This document shows, in pieces, positions 26,320 to 35,509 of a stretch of DNA of 64,000 nucleotides. Location: positions 62,001 through 126,000 of the forward strand of contig JAGPVT010000052.1 of assembly GCA_018066865.1 (NCBI GenBank), written 5' to 3'. The translations under genes and the position numbers were made by a program. The notes under the pieces were generated by a model, which did not search any database, was not told the DNA's origin, and saw only the letters and a list, made by a program, of their open reading frames with translations. Source of the DNA: Marinobacter sp. GTDB lineage: Bacteria; Pseudomonadota; Gammaproteobacteria; Pseudomonadales; Oleiphilaceae. Within the stretch, counting starts at the first letter, position 1. Each line of letters opens with the position of its first letter.

Positions 26320-26935
26320 CAACACAACGATGTTTGATCTCATCCGCCACGGCGAGCCCGAGGGCGGGCCGATGTACCGTGGCAGCAAAGACGATCCGCT
26401 GAGTGACACAGGCTGGCAGCAAATGCGAGATGCCATTACCGAAGCCGACCACTGGGACGCAATCGTTACCTCACCCATGCTGCGCTGCGCTCACTTTGCC
26501 CGGGAACTGGCAGATCGCTACCAGGTTCCCCTGCACAGGGATGACCGCCTGCGGGAAATCAACTTCGGAGAGTGGGAAGGGCGCACCGCTGATGAGGTGA
26601 TGGCGAGCAATGGTGAAAAACTCAGCCAGTTCTGGGCTGACCCGGTATCCAACACACCTCCGGGTGGCGAGTCTGCCACGGACTTCAACCACCGCGTTGT
26701 TGAGAGCTGGCGCCACTGGCAACAGGAGCTTGCGGGCCAGAATGTACTGATCGTTTGCCACGGAGGCGTCATAAGAATGGTCGTTGCTGACGCCATGAAC
26801 ATCCCGTTGAAACACGCATTCTCCAGCCTGACTACACCCTATGCCTGTCGCAGCAGAGTTCAGGTCGATACGTCAACCCACGGGCGGTTTCAGAGCCTTG
26901 TAGCGCATGGGGCATTTAAGACTTTAAAACCATAG
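26309..26935 (+). CDS. cobC: Alpha-ribazole phosphatase family protein
   Basis: Histidine-phosphatase-superfamily protein, 208 residues. The phospho-histidine motif is [10 protein letters not shown] (R13, H14), and the second active-site His is in [12 protein letters not shown]. By position after cobT it should remove the phosphate from alpha-ribazole phosphate. A promiscuous phosphoglycerate-mutase-like phosphatase cannot be excluded. The ATG at 26309 has GAGGGAAG upstream, and a longer frame from 26240 lies wholly inside cobT. The 3' end overlaps cobU by 20 bases tail to tail. Confidence 0.88.
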   Translation: MMADNTTMFDLIRHGEPEGGPMYRGSKDDPLSDTGWQQMRDAITEADHWDAIVTSPMLRCAHFARELADRYQVPLHRDDRLREINFGEWEGRTADEVMASNGEKLSQFWADPVSNTPPGGESATDFNHRVVESWRHWQQELAGQNVLIVCHGGVIRMVVADAMNIPLKHAFSSLTTPYACRSRVQVDTSTHGRFQSLVAHGAFKTLKP

Positions 26936-27431
26936 GCAGTCCCGCGACGCTCATTACCACCTTGTCGCTCCGCGCTGCCAGCGCCTGATTCAGCCATCCC
27001 AGCTCATCAGCAAAGCGGCGGGTAAGCGGATCCATTCCGATAATGCCCAACCCGACTTCGTTGCTGACAATCACCAGCTCGCCCGGGTAATGACTTACCT
27101 GAGTTAAAAACGCTTCCCGCTCTTGCGCAAACGTGATTTCACCCGCATGCAGCAAATTACTCAGCCACAGGCTCATGCAGTCAACCAGAAGGCAGGGCGC
27201 GCTCTGGGTAAGAGCATAACCGGCAAGCACCTGAGCCAGAGCCAGGGGCTCTTCTTCCAGACCCCAGGCTGTCGGGCGCTGTTGCTGGTGGCGCTGAATA
27301 CGCGCCCGCATCTCATCATCGCCTGCCATTGCTGTGGCGAGGTACACCACCGAATTATTTGTGCCGGATGCCAAACGCTCCGCAAGCGCGGTTTTACCGG
27401 AACGAATGCCGCCAAGAACCAGAATATGCAT
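26916..27431 (-). CDS. cobU: Adenosylcobinamide kinase/guanylyltransferase
   Basis: Bifunctional enzyme that phosphorylates adenosylcobinamide and transfers GMP to it (CobU/CobP). It has 171 residues. The P-loop is GGIRSGKT (7-14), followed by VVYLATAMAGDDEMRARIQRH and the conserved LLVDCMSLWLSNLL and VSNEVGLGIIG. The start at 27431 places the P-loop at the usual position, and the longer frame to 27482 adds no family sequence. It is transcribed alone, convergent with cobT-cobC. Confidence 0.94.
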   Translation of the reverse strand: MHILVLGGIRSGKTALAERLASGTNNSVVYLATAMAGDDEMRARIQRHQQQRPTAWGLEEEPLALAQVLAGYALTQSAPCLLVDCMSLWLSNLLHAGEITFAQEREAFLTQVSHYPGELVIVSNEVGLGIIGMDPLTRRFADELGWLNQALAARSDKVVMSVAGLPMVLKS

Positions 27432-27488
27432 GTTTAGGTATTTCTCTGAGAGCTTGGCAAGCATGCTAACCGGCTGATACACCGCAAA

Positions 27489-27513
27489 GCAAAAAAGCCC
27501 TGCAAGCGGGGCT
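27489..27513 (-). terminator. Rho-independent-type terminator upstream of cobU
   Basis: On the minus strand AGCCCCGC-TT-GCAGGGCT is followed by six T residues (27496-27491). It lies before, not after, the cobU start on that strand, with no intact minus-strand gene upstream. It either terminates a lost gene (see the open stretch ending at 27548) or attenuates a cobU leader. I found no B12 box in the 27432-27742 gap. Confidence 0.6.
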
Positions 27514-27742
27514 AGGTCGGAGGCGGAGAGATCGCCAGAAGAAATAATCAGAACTTAACGCGCCCACCTCTCATAGCAATGTTGATGTCACCGTACGTAA
27601 CCGCCATGTTCACCTGGAAAATCTGTACAGATTGCGGGGCCGGTTTTCAACGATATAGCCTTTTGGCTCAGGCTCCGCCGCCCAACCTGAGGTTTCTGCT
27701 ATAGTTTTGCGAAGGCACTATTCATTCCACTCGGGAGACAGC

Positions 27743-29617
27743 ATGCAGGCTGAACTGATCGACATCCGTAACCACCTTATCCAGCATGCCCCGTTTTATG
27801 ACATGCCGGAGGAGTTGGTCAATCAGCTCACCGCCAGTATTGAAATCAGTTATGTGCGAGCGGGAACCCAGATAACGGAAACCGGGCAAATCAGCACACG
27901 CATGTATTATGTCCGCAGCGGTGCTGTAGAAATTTTCCGCCGTTCCGGCGAGCTCTATAACCGCATCGGTGAAGGTGGAATTTTCGGCCAGTTTGGCCTG
28001 TTGATGCGAGGCCAGGTAAGGTTTCCAGCCAGGGCGCTGGAAGACAGCCTGCTGTATCGCATTCCGGCCGAAACCTTTCATCACCTGTTTGAAAACGACG
28101 AGAACTTTGCGGACTTTGTTGAGATAGAAGATCGCAGCCGTTTGCGCTCTGCAGTCTCTCGCCGGGAAAAATCCAACACCCTGATGACATCCCGCGTTAG
28201 CCGCCTGATTTCCCGGAAAACAGTCTCGGCACCTACGACCGTGCGATTACAGGAAGCCGCACGCATCATGACAGATAACGGCGTATCCGCTCTATTGCTG
28301 ATGGGCGGCGAAGGCGACAGTGAGCGCCTTACAGGCATTATCACCGACCGTGACCTGCGCACCCGGGCAGTGACCGAAGCGCTGCCCTCAGAAACGCCCA
28401 TCAGCGAAATCATGACCGAAGGGCTGATCACCATACGTGCCAGCAGCTACATCTTCGAAGCCATGCTTACCATGCTGCATAACAATGTGCACCACCTTCC
28501 GGTGATGGACGGCCATGAAGTCCGGGGCGTAATCGCGCTTGCAGACATTGTGCGGTATGAAAGCCAGAGCAGCCTGTACCTGGTGAGCAATATCTTCCAT
28601 CAGCAGCATGTAAGAGGTCTGAAGAAGATCAGCCTCGGTGTCCGCGACAGCTTTGTGCGCATGGTCAATGAAGACGCAAATTCACACATGATTGGCAGCG
28701 CCATGGCCGGCATTGGCCGCAGCTTTACCCAACGCCTGCTGGAACTGGGAGAAGAAGAACTGGGTCCGCCGCCAGTGCCCTACTGTTTCATGGCTATGGG
28801 CTCCATGGCGCGGGACGAGCAACTGGTGGTAACAGACCAGGACAACGCCATGATTCTGGACAACAGTTTTGTGCCGGAAGAGCACGATGAATACTTTTTG
28901 GCGTTGGCGAAGTTTGTGTCCGACGGCCTGGCAGAATGTGGCTACACCTACTGCACCGGTGACATCATGGCCACCAACCCGAAATGGCGCCAACCATTAA
29001 AGGTTTGGCGAGGTTACTTTACCGACTGGATTGAAAACCCGAAGGCGGAATCTCTTCTGAACAGCAATATCTTCTTTGATCTGGACGGCATATTCGGCCG
29101 CACAGAATTTGCGGAAGAGCTCAAAACCCTGATCACAGAAAAAGCCAGCAACAGCCAGCTATTTCTGACGTTGATGGCGCGCAATGCGCTTAACCGGACG
29201 CCCCCTCTCGGCTTCTTCCGCACCTTTGTGCTTGAGGAAGACGGCAAGCATCAAAAAACGTTCAATCTGAAACGCCGGGGTACAGCCCCGCTGTCTGATC
29301 TGATCCGGATTCACGCGCTGGCCTGCGGCTCGCGGGCACAGAACTCTCTTGAGCGCTTGAAGAGCATTGGTGAGACCAAGCTTATCCTTGAAGACGACTT
29401 GAGCAACCTGAGAGATGCGCTGGAATTCATTTCCATTGTGCGTATCCGCCACCAGGCGCTGACTCTTGAGGCTGGAGGAGAGCCGGATAACAACGTGCGG
29501 CCAGAGGACTTGTCGCCGTTTGAACGCAGCCATCTAAAGGACGCTTTCCAGGTTGTCAGCAACGCCCAAAAGTTTTTGAGGTTTCGTTATACCTCGCAGG
29601 CGACCCGGCATGTCTGA
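27743..29617 (+). CDS. cNMP-binding / CBS-pair / DUF294 nucleotidyltransferase protein
   Basis: A 624-residue cytoplasmic signalling protein. Residues about 1-130 are a cyclic-nucleotide-binding-like domain (RMYYVRSGAVEIFRRSG, GGIFGQFGLL). About 150-280 are two CBS repeats (LTGIITDRDLRTRAV and HHLPVMDGHEVRGVIALADIV). About 300-440 are the DUF294 putative nucleotidyltransferase with GSMARDEQ and TDQDNAMI. The remainder is the DUF294 C-terminal domain. The modified substrate is unknown. The start at 27743 has GGGAGA upstream. It overlaps the next gene, an exonuclease, by 8 bases; this pair is commonly found together. Confidence 0.88.
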   Translation: MQAELIDIRNHLIQHAPFYDMPEELVNQLTASIEISYVRAGTQITETGQISTRMYYVRSGAVEIFRRSGELYNRIGEGGIFGQFGLLMRGQVRFPARALEDSLLYRIPAETFHHLFENDENFADFVEIEDRSRLRSAVSRREKSNTLMTSRVSRLISRKTVSAPTTVRLQEAARIMTDNGVSALLLMGGEGDSERLTGIITDRDLRTRAVTEALPSETPISEIMTEGLITIRASSYIFEAMLTMLHNNVHHLPVMDGHEVRGVIALADIVRYESQSSLYLVSNIFHQQHVRGLKKISLGVRDSFVRMVNEDANSHMIGSAMAGIGRSFTQRLLELGEEELGPPPVPYCFMAMGSMARDEQLVVTDQDNAMILDNSFVPEEHDEYFLALAKFVSDGLAECGYTYCTGDIMATNPKWRQPLKVWRGYFTDWIENPKAESLLNSNIFFDLDGIFGRTEFAEELKTLITEKASNSQLFLTLMARNALNRTPPLGFFRTFVLEEDGKHQKTFNLKRRGTAPLSDLIRIHALACGSRAQNSLERLKSIGETKLILEDDLSNLRDALEFISIVRIRHQALTLEAGGEPDNNVRPEDLSPFERSHLKDAFQVVSNAQKFLRFRYTSQATRHV

Positions 29618-30338
29618 GACCCCATTCATGCTCGACGATGCCAAACGCTTGCCTTGGCCGGAGCAATACGAGGCGCTGGCAAACAGTGCCAAAGCGCCCG
29701 TATTGAAAGCCTTTTACGAAGCCGGCTGCGCCTCACCGGATACACCTGTGTCCGAGGTTCCCATGGTGGCACTGGACTTTGAGACGACCGGTTTGGAGGC
29801 GGATGAGCATTCTATTGTGAGTATCGGGCTGGTGCCCTTTACTCTCGATGCCATTCAGCTTAGCCACGCAAGGCACTGGGTCGTGCGCCCAAAGCTGCCG
29901 CTGCACCAGATGTCGGTCACCTTCCATGGCATCACCCACGCCGACATATACAACGCTCCGGACCTGTCAGAAATACTTGAGGAGGTCTTCGCCAGCCTGA
30001 ATGGCCGCATTCCGGTGGTACACTTCAGGCATATTGAGCGGCCTTTCCTGAATGTGGCGCTGCAATATCGTCTTGATGAAGGTATTCGCTTTCCGGTCGT
30101 CGACACCATGGCCATTGAGGCGCACTTGCACCCGGACCGACAGCCTTCCTTTTTGAAACGCCTGGTGGGGGAGAAACCGCTGTCCATCCGCCTCGCAGAC
30201 AGCAGAACGCGCTACGGACTGCCACACTACGCGGCCCATAACGCTCTGATTGATGCCATTGCCACTGCGGAGCTGCTGCAGGCCCAGATACAGCATCATT
30301 TCAGCCCGCAAACACCCATTGGTGATCTTTGGCTTTGA
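29610..30338 (+). CDS. DnaQ-like DEDDh 3'-5' exonuclease
   Basis: A 242-residue RNase-T/DnaQ-superfamily exonuclease. ExoI is in VALDFETTGLEADEHSIVSIG (D and E metal ligands), ExoII is around HFRHIERPFLNVALQ, and ExoIII is HNALIDAIATAELL (the general-base His and last Asp). It is co-translated with the DUF294 protein (8-base overlap), which implies joint function. It is not the polymerase III epsilon subunit, because it has an unrelated N-terminal extension of about 45 residues and no beta-clamp motif that I can see. Confidence 0.85.
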   Translation: MSETPFMLDDAKRLPWPEQYEALANSAKAPVLKAFYEAGCASPDTPVSEVPMVALDFETTGLEADEHSIVSIGLVPFTLDAIQLSHARHWVVRPKLPLHQMSVTFHGITHADIYNAPDLSEILEEVFASLNGRIPVVHFRHIERPFLNVALQYRLDEGIRFPVVDTMAIEAHLHPDRQPSFLKRLVGEKPLSIRLADSRTRYGLPHYAAHNALIDAIATAELLQAQIQHHFSPQTPIGDLWL

Positions 30339-30362
30339 GGCAAAAGTCTACTCTTCCAAGCA

Positions 30363-31559
30363 TTACTGCGATGCCCTCACTTCTGCAATCCAGTCGCCGT
30401 AACCGGCGCCAGCCATTTCTTCCAACGAGACAAAGTTCAGCGCGGCTGAGTTCATGCAGTAACGCAAGCCTGTAGGGGCCGGGCCATCGTTGAATACGTG
30501 CCCGAGATGCGAATCGGCAAAGCGGCTGCGAATCTCGATGCGCTTCATGAAGAAACCGTTGTCTTCCTTCTCTACAACCATGTCCGGGCTCAGCGGGCGT
30601 GTAAAGCTCGGCCAGCCGGTTCCGGACTTGTACTTGTCACGGGAGGAAAACAGCGGCTCACCTGATACAACATCCACGTATATTCCCGGCTGCTTGTTAT
30701 CCCAATACGGATTGCTGAACGCCCGTTCTGTGCCGTCATTCTGGGTTATTTCATACTGCGTACTGGTCAGACGCTGCTTCAGGGTCTCTGAATCCGGCTT
30801 GACGAACGTTTGCGGATCAAAGCCTTTCATCCCGGCGCTTTTTTCAGCAGTCTTTTCAGCACTTTTTTCAGCATTGGTCTCTGGCTTGAACTGACTGAAG
30901 TCCAGCTCATAGTCTTTTCCATACACGTCTTCGATAAACTGATACCGGCCTGAGTTGAAGGTATAAACGTTATAGCGCACCGGATTCTTTTTGTAATAAT
31001 CCTGGTGATACTTCTCAGCCGCATAAAAGGTCTTCAGCGGCGTAATTTCGATTACCACCGGGTTCTTGTAAACACCTGATGCCTGCAGCTCTTGTTTAGC
31101 GGTTTCTGCCAAACGTTTCTGTTCGGCGTTGTGGTAGAAAATCGCCGGACGATACTGTTGCCCGCGGTCGACAAACTGACCCTTGGCATCCGTCGGGTTC
31201 ATCATTCTCCAAAGGCCTTGCAGCAAACCCTCATAGGTAATCACTTCAGGGTCGTAGTAAACCTGCACCGCCTCGGTGTGCCCGGTACGGCCCGAAGCAA
31301 CCTGCTGATAGGTCGGATTGAGCTCATCTCCGCCTGCGTAGCCAGAAACGGCCTCGATTACACCGGGGATCTTCTCGTAACCGGCTTCAACGCACCAGAA
31401 GCAACCACCGGCAAGGGTAGCGACCTTCAGGCCCGGATCTGACGGCGCGTATTCGTTGGCATTGGCCGTCGCCTTTTCAGCTGTGGCAACGGCGGCGTAG
31501 AAGGCACCGGTGACCGCTATGAGCAACGCGGTGACCATAGCGAGTATTTTTCGGTTCAT
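30363..31559 (-). CDS. msrAB: Secreted MsrA-MsrB methionine sulfoxide reductase fusion
   Basis: A 398-residue bifunctional repair enzyme. A signal peptide ([20 protein letters not shown] to ATA) is followed by MsrA with GGCFWCVE (catalytic C53). An Ala/Glu/Lys linker with repeated AEK-S/T-AEK units comes next, then MsrB with SGTGWPSF and RYCMNSAAL (catalytic C368). It should act in the periplasm on both methionine-S- and -R-sulfoxides. The MsrB half lacks the CxxC zinc pairs and has Thr instead of Cys in SGTGWPSF. The start at 31559 was chosen for the signal peptide; the 11 codons upstream are unlikely to be translated. Confidence 0.92.
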   Translation of the reverse strand: MNRKILAMVTALLIAVTGAFYAAVATAEKATANANEYAPSDPGLKVATLAGGCFWCVEAGYEKIPGVIEAVSGYAGGDELNPTYQQVASGRTGHTEAVQVYYDPEVITYEGLLQGLWRMMNPTDAKGQFVDRGQQYRPAIFYHNAEQKRLAETAKQELQASGVYKNPVVIEITPLKTFYAAEKYHQDYYKKNPVRYNVYTFNSGRYQFIEDVYGKDYELDFSQFKPETNAEKSAEKTAEKSAGMKGFDPQTFVKPDSETLKQRLTSTQYEITQNDGTERAFSNPYWDNKQPGIYVDVVSGEPLFSSRDKYKSGTGWPSFTRPLSPDMVVEKEDNGFFMKRIEIRSRFADSHLGHVFNDGPAPTGLRYCMNSAALNFVSLEEMAGAGYGDWIAEVRASQ

Positions 31560-31637
31560 AACAACTCTCCTGCGAGTAATATCGTAAGCCATCCTATCGC
31601 CGTGACTTCACCAAAACGTTCCTTAATTCTTACGAAT

Positions 31638-33155
31638 CTATAACGCTGTGGATTCTTTTGCCGTTGCATCAACCAGCGGTAACCAGAAACGGAACGCTGC
31701 GCCGGCCCCGGGCTGGCTTTCTACGGAGACCCGTCCCTGCTGCAATTCTGCCATCCGGCGCGCGATAGCAAGGCCCAGCCCGGCATGTCCGCTGCGGATG
31801 GCACCCGGCGCCTGATAAAACGGATCAAATACATGATCAATATCTTGCGGGCTGATACCTTCTCCGGCGTCCAGAACACAGATTTCAACGCCTTTGTTGT
31901 CCACCGTAACGCTCAGTTTTACCTCGGCGCCCTCAGGTGAGTGATCAACAGCGTTACCAATCAGGTTGTCCAGCACCCGCTCGGTCATGGCGATATCTGC
32001 AAGCACCATCGCCGGCCGAGCCGTGGTAATGCTCAGGACAACGCCCACCTGTTCTGCCTTCGGCCTATGCTTTTGCACCACATCGTGCAGCAGTTCCGCT
32101 GGCATGAACGGCTCCATAAAGGGCTGTCGCTCACGGGCGTCCAGGGCCGCCAATTCAAACAGCTCGTCAACCAGCTTGCTGAGGCGAAGGGTCTCGGCCA
32201 GTGCCACATTCAGAAAACGCCGGCGTTCGTCGGGATTCAGCTCCTGCTGTTTCATCCCCAGCGTTTCCAGGTAGCCCTGAATGGACGCCAGCGGTGTGCG
32301 CAAATCGTGTGATACCTGAGCCACCAACTGCCTGCGTTGGTGATCTTTGTCCTTCAATAACTCCAGTTGGCCGGCTATGCGGGTGGCCATCTGATCAAAT
32401 CGGGTTGTCAGATAGTCCACATCGTCTCCGGGAACACCGGCTCCGCCTGCGGAGCCAGTGCTTGTGCCATCTTGTGCCCCGGCTTCAAAAGCCTCCACTT
32501 GAGCCGTTAACCGGGACAGTCTCCGCGTCAGCAACCGGAAAAACACAAGGCCCGCCATCAGCCCCACAAACAGGCTGATGGCCAAAGCGCCGCCGCCCAT
32601 CTGCAACAGGCGTTCACTGTGCACCATGCTTTCGGCAAAATCGTACTCCTCGCCTCTGAGCACAACATACAGATAGCCCGTGGGATTCTCTGCGTTGGGT
32701 ACCGGCGTTACAGAGAACACTTTGCGGCGATCATGACTGCGCGGATCGTCGCCCGGCAAAGGATAGGCATCGGGGTTTTCCAGCAGCCTGTGAACCGGCT
32801 CCAGGGATACTTGCTTACGCTTGATTTTGGCTGGATCGGCGGAATAGGAAAGAATACGCCCTTCCTGATCCAGCAGATAAATCTCAATGCTGGGGTTGAT
32901 GCTCATGTAGAGATCAAACAGGCGCTCCAGCTCGCTGTGGTTAATCCTGCCATCGATAACCAGATTGCGATCGGAAACCAAATGACTGGCCAGGTCACGA
33001 TTAAGCGCCTGGTTCACCGCCGCGCTGTATTCGCGCACGGAGTAGAGACTCAGCACGGTAAACAGCCCGCCAACAATCACCAGCAACAGGAACAGGCCAA
33101 GAGCCAGGCGCGCATACAGGGTTTGAAACAGGGATCGGGTCCGGGGTCGGGTCAT
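31638..33155 (-). CDS. Sensor histidine kinase with HAMP domain
   Basis: A 505-residue membrane kinase, the second gene of a regulator-kinase pair (3 bases apart). Membrane helix 1 is at about 17-38, the periplasmic sensor at about 40-185 and helix 2 at about 188-208. The HAMP region includes a Gly/Ser-rich insert. The H-box is QVSHDLRTPLASIQGYLE (H283), the N box is VLDNLIGNAVDHSPEG, and the G boxes are DAGEGIS and GLGLAIARRMAEL. The signal is unknown. It neighbours msrAB, so a redox or envelope-stress role is possible but unproven. Confidence 0.92.
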   Translation of the reverse strand: MTRPRTRSLFQTLYARLALGLFLLLVIVGGLFTVLSLYSVREYSAAVNQALNRDLASHLVSDRNLVIDGRINHSELERLFDLYMSINPSIEIYLLDQEGRILSYSADPAKIKRKQVSLEPVHRLLENPDAYPLPGDDPRSHDRRKVFSVTPVPNAENPTGYLYVVLRGEEYDFAESMVHSERLLQMGGGALAISLFVGLMAGLVFFRLLTRRLSRLTAQVEAFEAGAQDGTSTGSAGGAGVPGDDVDYLTTRFDQMATRIAGQLELLKDKDHQRRQLVAQVSHDLRTPLASIQGYLETLGMKQQELNPDERRRFLNVALAETLRLSKLVDELFELAALDARERQPFMEPFMPAELLHDVVQKHRPKAEQVGVVLSITTARPAMVLADIAMTERVLDNLIGNAVDHSPEGAEVKLSVTVDNKGVEICVLDAGEGISPQDIDHVFDPFYQAPGAIRSGHAGLGLAIARRMAELQQGRVSVESQPGAGAAFRFWLPLVDATAKESTAL

Positions 33156-33158
33156 GGT

Positions 33159-33860
33159 TCAGTCCAGAAACCGGTAACCGACGCCCCACACCGTTTGCAC
33201 GTAACGGGGCTCGGCCGGATTGGTTTCAATCTTGTTGCGTAAACGGTTGATGTGGGTGTTCACGGTGTGCTCGTAGCCATCGTGATTGTACCCCCATACG
33301 GCGTCCAGCAACTGCGCGCGGCTAAATACGCGCCCGCGATGGCAGGCAAAGTGCCAGAGCAGATCGAACTCACGGGCTGTGAGCTCCGCTTCGCTGTCGT
33401 GAACAAACACCCGGCGTCGCACAGGGTCTATTCGGAGCCCGTCCACTTCCACGTCCTCAGCTTTCGCCTGTTCAGAACTGCGTGAAGAAAGCGCATCCAC
33501 CCGGCGGAACAGGGCTTTGATGCGGGCAGCGAGTTCCGCCACGCTGAACGGTTTGGTCAGGTAGTCATCTGCGCCCATTTCCAGGCCAAGCACCCGGTCC
33601 AGCTCGGTGCTTTTTGCGGTCAGCATCAGCACCGGAACATAACCCGGGACCGCACGGATTTCCCGGCACACCGAAAGCCCATCGAGCCCCGGCAGCATCA
33701 GATCGAGAACAACCAGATCTATACCGCCCTTTTTAAACCGCTCAAGGCCGTCGTCCCCACGGTCTACCAGAACCGGCTGCATGCCAAGATCCTTGATCTG
33801 CATGCTGACCAGCTCGCCAATCCCGGGGTTGTCCTCAATAATCAGTACCGTTCGTGTCAT
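33159..33860 (-). CDS. OmpR-family response regulator
   Basis: A 233-residue regulator. The receiver has E9-D10, phospho-acceptor D53 (VVLDLMLPGLDG), Thr/Lys switch residues in MLTAKSTE and DYLTKPFS, and a winged-helix domain with EHTVNTHINRLRNKIE and VQTVWGVGYRFLD. It is transcribed ahead of its kinase with only 3 bases between. No repeat-type operator is obvious in the region upstream (33861-34010). Confidence 0.93.
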   Translation of the reverse strand: MTRTVLIIEDNPGIGELVSMQIKDLGMQPVLVDRGDDGLERFKKGGIDLVVLDLMLPGLDGLSVCREIRAVPGYVPVLMLTAKSTELDRVLGLEMGADDYLTKPFSVAELAARIKALFRRVDALSSRSSEQAKAEDVEVDGLRIDPVRRRVFVHDSEAELTAREFDLLWHFACHRGRVFSRAQLLDAVWGYNHDGYEHTVNTHINRLRNKIETNPAEPRYVQTVWGVGYRFLD

Positions 33861-34010
33861 GGTGCTCCGGCTCGTTTGTCCGGGCTGTGTGAACAGCCCA
33901 TCTGCTGTGTTTCCTTTTCTGCAGTCTAACGCGAAAACTTCACGAATCTGTCACACGGACCTCGATGGAAGCTGCCCTCGGGATAACGAAAACTGACACC
34001 TCTTTACAAA

Positions 34011-34044
34011 AAAACCCGGAAGGCATCACTGCCTTCCGGGTTTT
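34011..34044 (-). terminator. Strong intrinsic terminator after the NSS transporter gene
   Basis: AAAACCCGGAAGGCA (34011-34025) pairs perfectly with TGCCTTCCGGGTTTT (34030-34044) around a 4-base loop. On the minus strand it is followed by an uninterrupted T run, so it ends transcription of the 34061-35458 gene before the response regulator. The symmetric arms could also stop plus-strand readthrough. Confidence 0.88.
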
Positions 34045-34060
34045 CTGTTTGCCTGTGTGA

Positions 34061-35458
34061 TTACGCTAGCAGGTTGTAAACAAACACAATCACCACTGCC
34101 ACAGGAGACACATAGCGCAGCAGAATCAGCCACAAGGCGAACGCACCGCGGCTCAGGTTCACGTCAGCTTTCAGGGATTCCTTGGCAACAAACCAGCCCA
34201 CAAAGATCGCCGTCAACAAGCCGGACAAGGGCAACAGGATATTGGCCGTAAAGAAGTCCAACAGGTCGAAAATCGTCTTGCCTTCAAATCGCGCGAACAT
34301 ATCGAGGGGCGCAAAATCCGCCCATACGTTCAGCGACAGAATAGACGCAATGCCCAGAAGCCAGCACAACACGCCAACCACAACGGCACTGCCCACGCGC
34401 TCCATGTTGGTGTTTTCTTCCACCCACTCAACCACGGGCTCCAGCAGAGAGATGCCTGATGTCCAGGCGGCGAATAGCAACAATACAAAGAACAGCGTGC
34501 CAAACAGGCCACCCATGGGCATGTTTCCGAACGCCAGTGGCAAGGTCTGGAAAATCAGACCGGGGCCAGCACTGGCCTCAAGACCGTTGGCAAAAACCAC
34601 CGGGAAAATTGCCAGCCCGGCAAGCAAAGCAACAACGGTATCCATTAACGCAATGCTCACCGCCGTGCGCCCCACAGGCACATCACGCCCAAGGTAGGAG
34701 CCATACGCCATCATGATAGCCATACCCAGGCTGAGCGTGAAAAACGCATGGCCCAGGGCAATCAGCACGCCGTTGATGGTCAGTGCCCCAAAGTTTGGCG
34801 TAAACAGAAAGCTTGCGGCCTCACCGAAGTGACCTGTGGTGGTGGCGTAGCCCACCGCAATAAGCAGCAGCACAAAAAGCGCCGGCATCAGAATTGTGAC
34901 TGCGCGCTCAAGGCCGCCTTTCAGACCCCGGGATACTACCAGTATCACCAACGCCATAAACAGAGTGTGCCACGCCAGCAGCTGTTTGGGACTGGCCAGC
35001 AAACTACTGAACAATTCACCAATGGAGTCTGCGGTGCCATTGGTGAAATCACCCATGGCCGCATGGCCGATGTAAGAAGCAGCCCAACCACCTATAACCG
35101 AATAGAACGAAAGAATCGCAAAGGCCGCGATCATGCCGATAACAGCAGAAATACGCCACGCAGGCGAGCTGAGGTTGCGCTCGGCAACCAGACGCATACT
35201 GCCAATCGGGTTGTGGCGACCACTACGGCCCACGAATATTTCAGCCATCATGATGGGGATACCGATAACAGCAATACACAGCAGGTAAACCAGAACGAAG
35301 GCGCCGCCCCCATTCTCACCTGTGACATAAGGAAATTTCCATATGTTCCCGAGGCCAACGGCAGAACCGGTTGCTGCGAGAATGAACGCGAAACGGGAAG
35401 ACCAGAGGCCGCGAGAGGCCCCTGTGTCGTTACCCGAAGCCGGGTTGAGCTGAGTCAT
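34061..35458 (-). CDS. Sodium:neurotransmitter symporter (NSS) family transporter
   Basis: A 465-residue inner-membrane transporter of the LeuT-like NSS family with about 11-12 helices. The hallmark TM1 segment is FILAATGSAVGLGNIWKFPYVTGENGGGAFVLVYL, which carries the unwound Na+/substrate site. TM6 and TM8 counterparts are ALGHAFFTLSLGMAIMMAYGSY and ANGLEASAGPGLIFQTLP. The substrate is probably an amino acid or amine taken up with Na+, but it cannot be named. The gene is monocistronic, with its own terminator. Confidence 0.93.
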   Translation of the reverse strand: MTQLNPASGNDTGASRGLWSSRFAFILAATGSAVGLGNIWKFPYVTGENGGGAFVLVYLLCIAVIGIPIMMAEIFVGRSGRHNPIGSMRLVAERNLSSPAWRISAVIGMIAAFAILSFYSVIGGWAASYIGHAAMGDFTNGTADSIGELFSSLLASPKQLLAWHTLFMALVILVVSRGLKGGLERAVTILMPALFVLLLIAVGYATTTGHFGEAASFLFTPNFGALTINGVLIALGHAFFTLSLGMAIMMAYGSYLGRDVPVGRTAVSIALMDTVVALLAGLAIFPVVFANGLEASAGPGLIFQTLPLAFGNMPMGGLFGTLFFVLLLFAAWTSGISLLEPVVEWVEENTNMERVGSAVVVGVLCWLLGIASILSLNVWADFAPLDMFARFEGKTIFDLLDFFTANILLPLSGLLTAIFVGWFVAKESLKADVNLSRGAFALWLILLRYVSPVAVVIVFVYNLLA

Positions 35459-35509
35459 TTCATCTTCCTGTGCTTTTGGCTAAGAAGTCGTCAAAGAGAG
35501 CCGGCGTGA

